Positions 1 through 11,000 are shown, numbered from the stretch's first letter. The stretch: DNA of 64,000 nucleotides from Acanthosepion esculentum (GCA_964036315.1 OZ038498.1:10029861-10093860), one strand, 5' to 3'. Made by a program: numbers and translations. The notes: generated by a model not told the origin, from the letters alone.

Positions 1-204
1 TTGTTAATCGCCAAAACTCTCAAAGTTTTTTTTTAATCTGCAAAAGAAATTAAATCCATGTGAAAAAGAAGTAAAACAAAAACCAAAAAATAATAAAGAG
101 TAAGCTTCTATCTGTATTAGAATTACCGAAAAATTCAACTTATTTATTGAATGACCCTCGTATTTATATATCAAGTTACAGTTTTAAAATTCATTCAGAA
201 CTGA
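1..204. other. A/T-rich stretch, no gene seen
   Basis: A/T-rich sequence downstream (on the minus strand) of the decayed pogo-type transposase. No open frame or repeat unit stands out. Confidence 0.5.
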
Positions 205-835
205 ATCCCAAAATCTTCTCCATTATCATCGTTGTCAAACATCATTCTCATTTGTTTATCAGTTAATAGGTTTTTATTATTGTCTATTTAATAGTAGTCA
301 TTCAACTCATCACTTGTGATAAAAACATCTGCATCTTTGTTTGAAGCAACCATATCCTCATTCTTGGCCTTTTCCCTGCTTGAAGCAAGTAAATCCTCAT
401 ATAATAGCAACTAAATCCTCATATATTGAAAGTTTTGTTACAATAAGGCCGTTATTTCTTTTTTCCACAACCCAATCATACAATTCTTTTTCCATATTTT
501 GATGTGGAGATACTGAATACTGTTATGATAATCCCTCAAGAGTTATGCCCCTTGCATTAGGGTTCAGTGTGGACAGAATAAAGAGATAGCTGAACAAGCC
601 CTAAACTATTAAAAGTCTCTCCTGTCTTCAGTAAATACTATTTCCTTGCTGCTCTCATTGATTTTGCCATTTCTTTAAGCTGATCTTTCGGCTTTCTCCA
701 TCCTCAGACAACCTTTCCTGAAACTCCAAACTGCCTTTCTGCTGATCGATTTCCATGTTCTTCTGCATAATGTAGTACTTTTAATTTAAAACCTGCTTCA
801 TAACTCTTTCTTTTACGCACGATTAGTGTTTGCAA
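205..835 (-). pseudogene. Decayed pogo/Tigger-type (CENP-B-like) DNA transposase, internally deleted
   Basis: Read on the minus strand, 820 to 640 gives a psq/CENP-B-type N-terminal helix-turn-helix: RKRKSYEAGFKLKVLHYA, then EEHGNRSAERQFGVS, then GWRKPKD, with an in-frame TGA where an Arg codon is expected (CGA to TGA). A second CENP-B helix-turn-helix piece follows in another frame (MEKELYDWVVEKRNNG, about 500-430). Next comes the acidic tail usual at the end of this family (SDELND, MRMMFDNDD, ending FGIQF and a stop near 212). The DDE catalytic core between the DNA-binding part and the tail is missing, so this is an internally deleted, frameshifted relic of a cut-and-paste transposase that would have acted in the nucleus. 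Family assignment rests on motif recall; jerky-type host genes have a similar N-terminus, but the deletion and stops argue for a transposon relic. Confidence 0.7.
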
Positions 836-954
836 CAATTAAAATTATGAACTATAAATTTGGCTACCAACTATATCGCTTCGCAATGAAAGATAGTGCA
901 AACGTTTTGGGTACTAGATTCATGCGCTTTGTTATTTGTAAATAACACTTAAAA

Positions 955-1115
955 AGGGGTAGATTGTCCTAATTCCACGTGCCGTGCCTCTTCCAGATGT
1001 CTCAACTCTCCAAGTTTTTGGTTCACCTCTGTTGTGGTCTGGTATTGAACTCACTGGATTTAACCAACATCTTTATCTACTTTATCTTGTCGTGTCCACT
1101 AAAATATCAAATACA
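955..1115 (-). repeat. Truncated tRNA-derived SINE (family A), 5' half
   Basis: On the minus strand this has the SINE family A order seen better at 60.16-60.44 kb: a head resembling GATAAAG..TTGGTTA, GAGTTCAATACC (B-box-like), then GGCACGTGGAATTAG and AATCTACCCC. The 3' half is absent here; a separate 3' half lies at 1880-2022 on the other strand. Confidence 0.6.
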
Positions 1116-1879
1116 ATATTTATAAACCAATCACACTCAAGAAAACACTTACATCTTAAAACACACCAATAAAATCATAGATTAGAAATCAGAATGTTTG
1201 TTGTATCATTGTTTTTAGGTAGATACCGACCAAATATCGTACGGACGTAGTAGAAGACATAACACGTGTCCTTTCAGGGTCAATTAGGAATAAATAAATA
1301 ATTTAATTCTGGAGCCGATTTTGTTCGGAATAAAGTGTATAAAAACATACGAAATACCTTCCCAAAGGAGATACACGCGGCTGTCACCAAACTCCACACA
1401 ACTCTCGCTGATGATCTTCATGACCTCACGTTAAAAGCGACAGTGTTGACAAAATTCAGACTACACCAACACCGCCAACAGTAAGAAACAATTCTTATCT
1501 CTCGTATCCGCTTTTACTATGAATCACGCACACACGTGTTGACTTTTTCATACAAACACACATATCACAACATTTTATTATTCCTAACATACGTACATAA
1601 AGAGAATTTATATTTTATTTCAGAACTTTATCAACCCAAACAAAAGACATTACTTTTCAATCTATCACCAACTGTTTGTATTCTTGTCGCTATATTAAAT
1701 TAATCTTTATTTGTTGAAACTATGTTGTCTTTTCTACTGAATTTTATTCCTTCAATGAAAAGTGTGTGATTATTCTAGACTGTCAAATTACGAGCGACCC
1801 TGTAACGATATTTTGTTTATGTATCGAATCCCGACACTCCAAATTTTAACATTTAACGAAAAACTGAGTAGAAGGATTC
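1116..1879. other. No gene; possible LTR- or promoter-like block
   Basis: No coding potential. Around 1312-1365 GGAGCCGATTTT is followed by a TATA-like GTATAAAAAC; a similar GGAGCCGATTTGG plus TATAAATAC occurs at 3616-3653. The two may be decayed LTR promoters of one family, but no LTR ends were found. Confidence 0.25.
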
Positions 1880-2022
1880 CTACAATCTACCCTGGTGGAC
1901 GAAATAAAGGGTTCGGTTCGAAATTCAAATCACCCGAAGAAGGTCGGGGCGTACAACAGCCGAATGTTGTGAATATGGTAATAAAGATGAGGATAACAGT
2001 CCGAATAATGTAAATAATATTT
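1880..2022 (+). repeat. SINE family A, 3' half
   Basis: Matches the 3' half of the SINE at 60.3 kb: CTACCC, GAAATAAAGGGTTCGG, ACCCGAAGAAGG, GGCGTACAAC, AAAGATGAGGA and AGTCCGAATAATGTAAATA. Roughly 85% similar by eye; 5' truncated. Confidence 0.7.
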
Positions 2023-2084
2023 AGGAGTTGAGTGAAGCACTTCAAAAGAACCTGTATCGAGTCTTGCAAATCCTATCTATTCTA

Positions 2085-2580
2085 ATCCATACCTTTTTGC
2101 GCGTTTTTAATTGTTCTGGGATATACGTTTTTATTATTGTTATGATGATTATTACGGGTATTATTTAAATCTAATTGTGCTTCTGCTAGTGCTGGTAAGT
2201 CACAGAGGTTAACTTTCATTGCCAAAGTGGACCGTGACAAACAATCAGCAACTACATTGTTCTTTCTTTTTATGTAATCATGTCGGACATATTTTCAGTT
2301 AGTCGGGCTAACTGGCATTGTTGGTAATCCGACTTGGGTGGGTTGAGGCTGTAAAAGGCGCTGCACAGGTGTTTATGTTCAGTCAATAGTAACGATTGAT
2401 GACATTCTGTCAGGTGTCGAAAATGTAATATCGACAAATATGCGGCAAGTAATTCTCGATCAAATGTTGGATATTTAATCTGTATTTGTGAAAGCTTTTT
2501 CGAGACAAATCCTGTGGGTATAGGGTTACCGTTGTTGGAGTGACCACTTATCGAGTATTTACTACTAACAGTAACCAATT
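2085..2580 (-). pseudogene. Ty3/gypsy RNase H and connection-region relic
   Basis: Minus-strand reading gives typical gypsy RNase H motifs: PIPTGFVSKKLSQIQ, KYPTFDRELLAAYLSI, HFRHLTECHQ and LLLTEHKHL. These correspond to the SRKL, tFDREL (catalytic Glu) and tDHK (catalytic Asp, here Glu) blocks. They are followed by IKRKNNVVADCLSR, the standard end of the domain before the integrase linker. The open frame continues past 2200 toward 2085 (VNLCDLPALAEAQ). No integrase follows, and the RT that should precede it is not adjacent; the nearest gypsy PR-RT piece on the same strand is 4.2 kb away at 6735-7570. The enzyme would degrade the RNA strand during reverse transcription; this copy is dead (truncated, Asp-to-Glu). 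Confidence 0.8.
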
Positions 2581-4860
2581 AATAGGTGGTACATTTAGTT
2601 TGTGGGGGGGGGGCTTATGAAGATAAATTGTAGCGACTGCTACGCTTTCCACGCCCACAATTTATTTGTCTGCGATTGGCTAGTAAATCAATACTGCCTT
2701 TCTATAAGACAATTTAGCAATCGCAGTCACCACTTTGAATTTTCCTGCCGTGAACTTGCTCACGTGTTTCTTTGTTACAAAATCAGTGATTGGTCGAATT
2801 TTAACCAATCAAACATTTTAATGCTAAATCAATTTTTCCCGCGTTTTCGCTGGGAGCTTATCAGCAGCCTTAAAAGAAGCAATTTTACCCACAACCGTCA
2901 GTAGAGTCCAGCTATTTTCGCCTGTCTACACAAATCCACGACTTTACTCACAACGCACACACAGACACAGATTTTTGTATCACATTATACATATCTCTCT
3001 CTCTGGCTCATGAACCAGTATTCTATTAATTTCTCAAAACAACACACTTCTTAATTAACTGTATTCTATTCTAACACCAGACTCTATTCAACATAGAATC
3101 CTGAACATTCTTATTCAAGAGAAATTCTTTCGAACATTCAATCATAATCAGACTACAAAAGGGAAACAACTTTTTTCCCTTAATTACTACACATCATTAC
3201 ATGATTGTTTTGTATGTTATCGTTTCAATATATATTTTATTTGTTGATGCATAATTGCAGTGACGTTGTTTTTTTCTTGAATCGTTAAATATACAATAGA
3301 TATATGCTCTAAGAACACGCATTACAAAATCACTAAAAGTTTTGTTAATATTATTGAATTTTAGTAACCCTCATTTCAATTTCAAACATTTTCTTGAATT
3401 TCATTGGTTGTTAAATTAAAATAAGCTTCGAGAAATTTCCATAACAAAACAATCGAATTTTGTACAAAAGTAGGCTCAGTCGACGTAAATAAAATCTTTC
3501 TTAAATTGATCCCTAATTTAAATGTTTCAAGAAATCCTATTGGCTAAAAAATAAAATATACAACATTTTCCCACGCATTTCTCAGAAAAATCCGCAGTAG
3601 CTACCACGCCCCGTTGGAGCCGATTTGGTCTTAAAAAAAAAATATAAATACAAACGGCAAACGAATTTTCGTCGCAATTGAGATTCACACACGCGAAAGA
3701 TACACACGGGAATTATGTGTCAGATAGCTGCCAAAGAAACAAACTTCCTTTATGAGAGATTAGAAAATTTTACGCAACAAACTTTTTCACTCACTATCTT
3801 TCATAGAAAAAACTTTTGTCTAAGTTAAATTCAACCATAAGTCAAAGGCAGGCAACCTTTTTCGACATTGAACATTTCCAAAACAGCAAAGAATTTTTTC
3901 TCTTAAATATACTTTTACACACATCATTACAAACAAAGAAATTGTAAATTGTGTATATAAAATTTAATCTGTTGTTTCAAACATGTATTTTTTGTCGTGA
4001 TTGAATATCGTTACCATTTGGTCATTTCTTATAATTTATGTTTGTGGATATTGCATATTTTATTTGCAGCACAATCTTAAATATTCACGCAGCCTTCCTA
4101 GATCCACTACAGAATGTTTCTCACTATATTTAGTATAATTGAACATTTTGTAGAATTTCTCATTTTTTTCTGTAAATGGTAACACGAGTTCTGCAAATTT
4201 TGGGATTCATTTTATAGAAAATTTATAATTCCCAAAAATCTGTTGCGGTTATGTGAAGATGTTAAGAGATATCAGAAGGTTTGAATGATCAGAAGGCTTA
4301 AAATTGTGCGTGTTCATAATCTTCCATCCACAACAATTAATAAAAGGCAAAAATAAGGATTCAAAACAGAACGTAGGGTTGAAAACATAACAATTGAATT
4401 TATTAAGTATTTGATGTACATGCATGTGAACTGAAAAGGTTAGACGGAGATACGTCTCTTGGATTAGGAAATATTTTACTTGAGCTCATAAGGATTAGAT
4501 TTACTATTAAATTGTAGTTTAGAAGAATGAGTATGTGCTGAATGTTTGGAATTGTGTATTGTACAAGTTGGTAATAGTTCTGAATTATACTTGCATGAAA
4601 TGTTGTAAAGTTCTTTTACGTCTGACTACATTAGTCAAGACGGGAGTTCTTTAAGCGTCTCATTTTGGCAGCAGAGTTGAGACGCGAGAGAGAACCAAGA
4701 GGGAGCGTGACGAAAGAGAGAGCGAGAATCACTCGTGTTTGGTTTTATAGTATGTTGTACCACGTGACTGGATCAGACTGATTTGGCGCCAAAATAGATC
4801 TGTCGCGTGGGGGTGATTTGATTGGTCGAAACTGACCAATCAGCAAGCTAGATTGAAGGT
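2581..4860. other. Unassigned A/T-rich block with CCAAT pairs and TATA-like sequences
   Basis: No coding potential. GATTGGTCGAA..TTAACCAATC (about 2790-2811) and GATTGGTCGAAACTGACCAATC-type (about 4820-4841) are inverted CCAAT-box pairs; another ATTGG lies near 2675. TATA-like TATAAATAC lies at about 3644-3653. GTGAAGATGTTAAGAGATATCAGAAGG (4253-4279) resembles the reverse complement of 62150-62175. Decayed LTRs are plausible but not proven. Confidence 0.3.
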
Positions 4861-6734
4861 GATTAATCAATGAATGCTTGTTATATATTCGTAAGTATGA
4901 TGGTGGTGAAAATTACAACAGGAAGACTGCATTTCCCAGCGGAGGGTAAACTGGCTGTTGTGGAAGATTCCACAAATCTACATAAACTTTTAATATCAGG
5001 TAGTGGTGGAAAAGATTGTCGGTTAATGATTTTTTGTTTTTGTTTTAACATCATCTGCACTGATATTATAACCCATCACCCAGGTGCTCCGGTCCAAAAA
5101 CTGGTCAGCAGTCGCTACTCGTTCAATCCACAGCCTCCCTGTCACGTTGTGATTTTTTATCTCAGGGCGATGTAGATTGAACGCCGTAGGAACAAGATGT
5201 ATCAAATCACCACCATGCTGGTTACACAAATTGAAAAATAATTACTCCTGTGTAAACAGGAATGACAACAGGAACCTCACTGGTCTTTTCAACAATTTTA
5301 TACAAATTTAAAATACAACTAGAGTTCAATCCAGGCTTGCAGGCTTTCTCTTGGCTGTAAACAATCTGTCTCTAGATCGGGTACGTTTTGGTAATGAAGT
5401 ACTTGTTGGCACTTGTTCTCCAGTCTTGTAATTTTCAGCAGTGATCCGGGTCTGGCTGGTCGTCCCTCGGGCGTCAAGTCTCACTGCAACTACTGTTCAA
5501 CTCTCTAACCGTTTTCACTGTTCCCAACTGTTCTGCTTGTGCCCAACTGCTCTCATCCTTCCCAGCTGTTCTGGCTGTCTCCCCTCTGTTGTCACTGTGC
5601 CTGCCCAACTGCTAAAACGCCCCAAGCGTTTTGCTTTTATGGACCCTAAATTCGAGCTGAAGTAAGGTGGGGTTTTCGGTGTTTTCCCCAATTGTCTCAA
5701 TTAATTAATTAATTAATTAATCCAATACTAACAAAGCGTCTTTCTTTAGCATTTTCTCGCGAGATATTATGATTTCCATATTTGGGAATTACCTCGTCCC
5801 GCAGGGAGTGGGCACAGGATGTAATCCTCCCTGTTGCACCAACTTCCTCAGAGCCATATCTCTCACCAGTACTTTAGTCGGGCGGGGATTCTCTGTCTTT
5901 CAACTGAGACCATTGCTTCAGGCCTCCTTATATCTGCCAATTTCATTGAACTGTTGCTTACACCACCACCAGACTGGGTGGTGTTAACTCCTCTTTCCTC
6001 CTAAGCCCCCAGGATTCGCTTCGGCGGTCATCCGTCGTAACTTTTCTTTGACTGTCAACAATTTCACATCTGTGATCTTTATCGGTTGGGGAAATCTTTA
6101 AATTATTCGTCATTCCCAGCGAAAGTGAAAATCTCAATTTCGGGGTTTGTTTACGCACACTTTCCGCCTCTTTAGGATTGTCAACAATCTCACATCTGCT
6201 ATGTTTATCGATTGGGAAATCTTTAAAATTTGTTTTTATTTCCATAGCGCGACCTCTTTCGGCACCGAGCAAATGCATAATTCATGTTTCTTTAACCACG
6301 TTCGACCCGCGCTCTCCTTAAAGTAACTGAAGTACATTTTTCCAGGGTCCATTGGCCTCCCTCCCTCCACGACTGGTCATTAATCCAATCCTTAAGTTAT
6401 CTTTAGGCTTTTATCGTAAGAAACCCAAAATAATTACTCATACTTTTCAACAATGGCCAAGTGGTACTTATCCAGGAGGCCGTCGCAAAGAAATATCATC
6501 ATTCGCTGCTTTTCTCGGCTGTCCTTGCTTTCAGGAAGAAAGAAAAAAAATAGGCTTTTCGTTCTTTTCGAACATTTTCGCTGCTTTTCTCGGTATATCT
6601 ATCGTTCTATCCTTTAACTCTTTTAGACCGTCTCCACCTTATATTTCTCACGTTTAACTTTTCTTTCGCCAGGCCACTTTGTCACAATATTATAACCTAG
6701 AAAGATTAGGCACTCAACATTAAATTCACATTTA
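4861..6734. other. Unassigned block between two gypsy relics
   Basis: No recognised gene. Contains a minus-strand open frame at 5023-5229 that I cannot assign, a degenerate run of CCCAACTGTTCTG-type copies at 5520-5610, a (TTAA)n tract at 5700-5720, and a minus-strand open frame at 5958-6278 with an internal duplication (6050-6115 versus 6176-6243; both encode a RCEIVD motif). A 17-bp TTCGCTGCTTTTCTCGG occurs twice (near 6503 and 6577). Confidence 0.3.
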
Positions 6735-7570
6735 ACTTATTTTTGCTTAAGATACTGAAAACAGCATGTTTGATTGTTCATTTTCACTGAAATTTATTAT
6801 GTCGTCTATATAGATGAAAACACAGATTAGATTGTCAAACATTTTGTCCATGAATCGCAAAAAAAAGTCGCTGCCGCGTTTTTTAAAATCCAAAATTGCA
6901 TGTAATTGTATTCACAAAGTCCTAATGGGGAGGTCATAGTAGTCTTTCTTATGTCGTCTGAGAGTGTCTGAATTTGTTTATAATTGGAAAATAAGCCGAC
7001 GTTATAAAACGGGTTTTATTTGCTGGCTTGGTAGAGAATGCTTGCAGGTTCAGAACAGGATAGCGATCAACTTTGGTAATCCTATTTAAGATTTGATAGT
7101 CTCCGCAACATCGATAACTACCGTCCTCTTTTGGGACCATATGAAGTGGGCTGATCCACTCACTGTTTGGTGGTGATACTAATCCGCCCCTTTGTAGTTT
7201 GTGAAATTCTTCTTGTGCCACGCTATGTTTTTCATCCGATAGTTTCCCTGGTTTTACAAATACTGGGGTATAGCTGCTTCTGTCGGTATCGAGATATACA
7301 CCATAATATGTGTTATTTGAATGTCTATGAGATGAAACAATGTGTGGATATTATCAATTAGTTTTTCATTTGTTGGGATTGTCCTATATTGTTTATTATT
7401 TTGTTAATGCTAGCAGTTGTTGTTTGAAGTTTTTTTTCTTCTATACGTAACGGGGTTTAATATTGTTCTGTTTTTGCCGTCTATAACCCAGTTCGTAGTA
7501 ACCCAAGAAGTCGAATCCTAGTAGTGCATTGGTGACGTTGGATATTACGAATGTCCACTGGAATGTCCTC
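6735..7570 (-). pseudogene. Ty3/gypsy protease-reverse transcriptase relic
   Basis: On the minus strand 7560-7440 gives the end of an aspartic protease (QWTFVISNVTNALLGFDFLG, the aDFL block). Then come RT blocks: VFVKPGKLSDEKH, EEFHKLQRGGLVSPP, SEWISPLHMVPKEDGS, RCCGDYQILNRIT and DRYPVLNLQAFS. Near 6860-6790 follow RFMDKMFDNL and FIYIDDII, the catalytic YxDD motif. Blocks lie in different frames with intervening stops and part of the palm is missing, so the copy is inactive. It would have encoded the polyprotein part that processes Gag-Pol and copies RNA to DNA. It may be the other half of the RNase H relic at 2085-2580, split by insertion. Confidence 0.85.
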
Positions 7571-7573
7571 CTA

Positions 7574-7813
7574 AGTTTCTGATGACTTCCCTCTTCAGCG
7601 CCCTTTTCGTTCGCTCACACACGATGCTTGGTCTTCTTGAACGGTGTTCCACACGACAATGGCCTTCTTCATTAAAATTCTTGACAATATTATTAACCGT
7701 TTGATGATTAACACGGAAAAACCTATCAATTTCTTTATTTGACTTGCCACACTGATGCCATCTTATTATTTGTTCTTGTTGAAATTCACTAATTTCCTTA
7801 CTTTCATTGCAAG
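7574..7813 (-). pseudogene. Tc1/mariner-type transposase, N-terminal DNA-binding fragment
   Basis: About 80 codons are open on the minus strand without stops. They show a helix-turn-helix like that of Tc1-type transposases: EISEFQQEQIIRWHQ, GKSNKEIDRFFRV, NHQTVNNIVKNF and RRPSIV, then a second basic stretch CERTKRALKREVI. This binds transposon ends in the family. The DDE domain is absent. Its last codons run directly into the gypsy protease relic on the same strand with no spacer, so one element probably inserted into or recombined with the other. Family is confident; the exact clade is not. Confidence 0.7.
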
Positions 7814-8947
7814 ATATAAGTCAACTATTGTTCATAGATGAGAGTAGCTTGATACTAACACGGTACTGTCTGAAAAAAATAAGAAGAGACAAGCCAAAAT
7901 TGCTGTAATCAAGGGTGGCTAAAAACTTACCATAGCCCATTGTACTTACTATTCCAAGAAGGAAGGAAGGACAGCAGCGTGGGTATTTTTTGGTCATCGA
8001 AACAACATCAGTGAAAAGATTACGCCACGTATGATGCGTATTTTGCTTCACCCGTTTTCTTTCGAGTTCTTATTGTTGAAGGCGGGCATTGTCGACTTCA
8101 GCAACTCTTTAAAGTAATTACGCTTTGCCGTATATGTCGCATCGATGTTTCTTTATTTGCCTCGTCCCTTATTTCTCCATTTTCTGTGGCTGTTCTTTTC
8201 ATTTTTGAGACGTGCGTGTGTGATGCCCACGTAGACAAGGGCGATGTGCTTTCATCTCGCTCTCTCTTTTATAGGTGGTTCCTTTTGAGGTTTTGTTTTC
8301 CAAGTGGTAAATTCTTTGACCGAAAAGGAACGGGAAAGTAAAGGAGTGGATGAGGGGTTTGGGAGGATAAAGTTACAACAACACCTGAAATAGGGTCTAT
8401 CCGAGTATTAGTCTATATTAACTATCACACTTGGGATCGCAGTCTGTTGTGCGTTGTGCGGTTCTGATGTCGTCCATTCGTATTACCAGACACATGTCGG
8501 GATGAATAGATGCGCGAGGGGGATGAGTCGGAAGAGTTATAGATGAGTTTGTCCAGTGTCATCTACCTATCTACCCAAATGAGCAAAGGAAGCCCCGAAT
8601 AAAACATCTATTAATATAAGAAACAGGGTTCATGTTATCATTACTCGACGTAACTGTGTTTACTCTTGTTACTTTGAGAGCATGCAGCGGGTCCTTGCCC
8701 AACTTTCGACACACACCAACGAAATCGAGAATAAAAATGCAACATAGGGTAACCATTTGCCGTTCGGTGGAAAACTTAGACGAGTGTCCCGTTGTATGTT
8801 TACACATCCCTCTCTTCGTACTGACATTACTATAATAGGATTGATTAAGATTATAGCATAGAAATAATATATTAGGTTATAAATGATAAGAAAACTAATT
8901 TAGATTCTGTAAATGAGAATCTGTCAAAGTGGACAGTGTCTTTTTAA
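7814..8947. other. No gene seen
   Basis: Mixed composition, slightly less A/T-rich than its surroundings. Short open frames at 7821-8051 (minus) and 8571-8835 (both strands) show no recognisable domain. A TTTTATAGG TATA-like stretch lies near 8268. Confidence 0.3.
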
Positions 8948-9090
8948 ATTTTAACATTTCAGGTACTTATAAAATGAAAGTACAAAAGACGCGCCGAAGT
9001 TGATTATATTTTTTGTAATCTACAGTAAATATTGGCCCCAAGTTTTAAATCTATACATTTGATATCCTTGGAGCTTAAAATGTCAGACGT
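8948..9090 (+). repeat. Direct repeat flanking the gypsy element, upstream copy
   Basis: About 125-140 bp sharing AAAGTACAAAAGACGCGCC, TGTAATCTACAGTAAAT, AAGTTTTAAATCTATACATT and ATATCCTTGGAG with 14768-14896 in the same orientation. The two copies bracket the LTR retrotransposon but lie outside its LTRs and TSD. Possibly the ends of an older host element. Confidence 0.75.
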
Positions 9091-9222
9091 TATTATTCCC
9101 TACTAAATCTAAGTTCTTGGGCCAAACAGAAAAACCTAGTTAGTAGGAATAGCAAGTCATAATAGGCGCAAAATAACAAATAGGACTAAACCACTGCGTA
9201 AAATTTTAAAGGAAAAACATTT

Positions 9223-9227
9223 ATTAC
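9223..9227 (+). repeat. 5-bp target-site duplication, left copy (ATTAC)
   Basis: ATTAC directly precedes the 5' LTR and is repeated directly after the 3' LTR at 14354-14358. Confidence 0.85.
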
Positions 9228-9530
9228 TGTTGGGGCGCACCCACCTTCACAATCACAATAGACTGATCCTATTATTATAAATAGAACAGTAGTTCTAGAG
9301 TAGTGCAATGCAGAGTGAGACTTCTGTAGTGATCAGTTACACTTCCGTTTCTCGACCGGAAGATACCGTTGGACTTTATTACTATTACTTATTGTTACTA
9401 CTAACTTACGTTCGTTCTACTACTAATCTCTCTGATGTAAATACCTCTCTGAATATACCAGTATTTTCCCTACGACTGTGTTTGTTCGTTATTACCATAT
9501 ACTCACGTGGAAACACTCAACATCTCAACA
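9228..9530 (+). repeat. 5' LTR
   Basis: Begins TGTTGGGG and ends CTCAACA, giving the TGTTG...CAACA inverted ends of retroviral LTRs. A TATA box TATAAATA lies at 9276-9283. An open frame from 9308 runs out of the LTR into the leader and is not considered a gene. Pairs with 14050-14353. Confidence 0.95.
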
Positions 9531-9640
9531 GTGGCGACGAAGGATGTTTTATTGATCTCAACAGTGACAACGAAGGATGTCTTATTGATCCCAACAGCGG
9601 CAACGAAGGATGTCTTATTGATCCCAACAGTGACTTACGT
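9531..9640 (+). promoter_or_regulatory. Primer-binding site, in a 33-bp tandem repeat
   Basis: TGGCGACGAAGGATG starts 1 nt after the LTR. It is close to the complement of a tRNA-Ser(GCU) 3' end (one extra A), which would prime minus-strand DNA synthesis. The 33-bp block is repeated: 9531-9563, 9564-9596 and 9597-9629, then a partial copy. Each unit ends CAACA, copying the LTR terminus. Copies 2 and 3 have changes in the TGGCGAC core. Confidence 0.7.
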
Positions 9641-9922
9641 TGAAAAATAAATATCGCAATAGCGAAGAGAAACGATTTCAACACGGGAAAATTCAAAGAG
9701 TTCAAGCGTTTTTCAAAGCAAAGGATTGAAAAATCTATCGACAAAAGAAAAAAACAAACAAACTGTAAGTTAGATATTAACTTATTCATCTATTGGAACA
9801 CATAAAAAAAAAAAAATTTTGTCGTACCAGAGAATTTGTTAAATTATTTTTTGGCCTCCCTCAGAGAGAAAAAGAAACGCACATAATTTCGTTTTCATTT
9901 TCTTCTCTACACATAAATAATC
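9641..9922 (+). other. Untranslated leader of the gypsy element
   Basis: Purine-rich leader between the primer site and the first gag ATG at 9923; no open frame. Confidence 0.5.
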
Positions 9923-11000
9923 ATGGAGCAATTTCAGTCAACTATGCTGGAACTCATTAAGTGTCAGATTCAGAGACAACAGGAGAGTGAAGAACGTTTT
10001 CAGAAGGAACTACTTAATTTACCGGAAAAACAAAATAAAATCCAAGTAGAAAATGAAATGAAACAGTTAGCAGTGACTGAACTTATACACAAAGCTATAC
10101 TGTCTAAGTAGAAAAACTCGGATGAAAATATTTTTCTCAAGACACAATATGGTCGACGATCGAAAGTTTTACCTATAACCCAGAAGAAGAAAAGACTTTC
10201 GAAAGATATTATCACAGATATCAGGACTTTTATGAAGTCGATTGCCAAACATGGTCAGATGAGAAAAAAATAAGATTATTATTACGAAAACTGGGAACGG
10301 CAGAGCATAATAAGTTTACAGATTTTATCTTACCTAAAAAAACAAGAGATTTAAAATTCAACGAAGCAATTGAATTATTAAAGGAGCTCTTCAACCCCAG
10401 ATTATCATTATTTCACAAAAGGTGGAAATGCCTTAATATTCAAAAAAGCGAGCAGGAAGACTACACAACTTTTGCGTCAATCGTAAATAAGACGTGTGAC
10501 GATTTTCGCTTGTCCGAATTATCGGCGGACAACTTTAAGTGTCTAATATTCGTGCTAGGCTTAGTGTCTAAGAAAGACAGTGAAATGTGAAGACGCATTT
10601 TAGCAAAGCTCGAAAATGAGCAAAACACGACGTTACAAAAGCTAGCAGAGTACTGTCAACAATGCGTAAGCATTAAGCAAGATTCAGAAAAAATTGAAGA
10701 AACTGCTATCGCAAATGAGAAGAAAGTAAATAGAAAGACGCGTTTCCGTTCTCCATCGCCTGAACGGAAGTGGTATCCTACTACAAGAAGGAACAGAGAA
10801 TATAAGAAAAAAAACCCTCCGAGTGCATGTTATGGATGCGGCCAGTGGCACTGGTATAATGACTGTCCATATAAAAATAAAGCTTGCAGAAATTGCAAGA
10901 AAGTAGGACATAAAATGTCCAAGTGTAGAAAATTAAACAGTAGTCGAGTAAAAGTTACTAAGTCAGATGAAGACCAAGACCGAAATATTCGGAAATATTT
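9923..11000 (+). pseudogene. gag: gag of the gypsy element (capsid and nucleocapsid), disrupted
   Basis: Starts at ATG 9923 (MEQFQSTMLELIKCQ) with a glutamine/glutamate-rich, probably coiled-coil start. That frame ends at a TAG (10109-10111). Homology resumes in the frame one nucleotide back after 10123: FTYNPEEEKTFERYY and YQDFYEV, the usual gypsy capsid start, then LLRKLGTAEHNKFTDFIL and ELFNPRLSLF. A TGA at 10588-10590 interrupts it. The nucleocapsid has two zinc knuckles: CYGCGQWHWYNDC (CX2CX3HX4C, from 10828) and CRNCKKVGHKMSKC (CX2CX4HX4C, 10885-10926), which bind the RNA genome. The product would form cytoplasmic particles. Two lesions make this copy non-functional unless the first shift is programmed, which I doubt because it lies within gag. 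Confidence 0.85.

Noticed and set aside
5023..5229. 68-codon minus open frame as a gene
   Set aside because: Length alone is not evidence; I could not link it to any family and it lies in repeat-derived DNA.
9308..9643. 111-codon open frame in the 5' LTR and leader, and its copy at 14130-14432
   Set aside because: Identical N-terminal part is just LTR sequence, crossing U3/R/U5; low-complexity Y/L residues; the C-terminal repeat is the 33-bp primer-site array.
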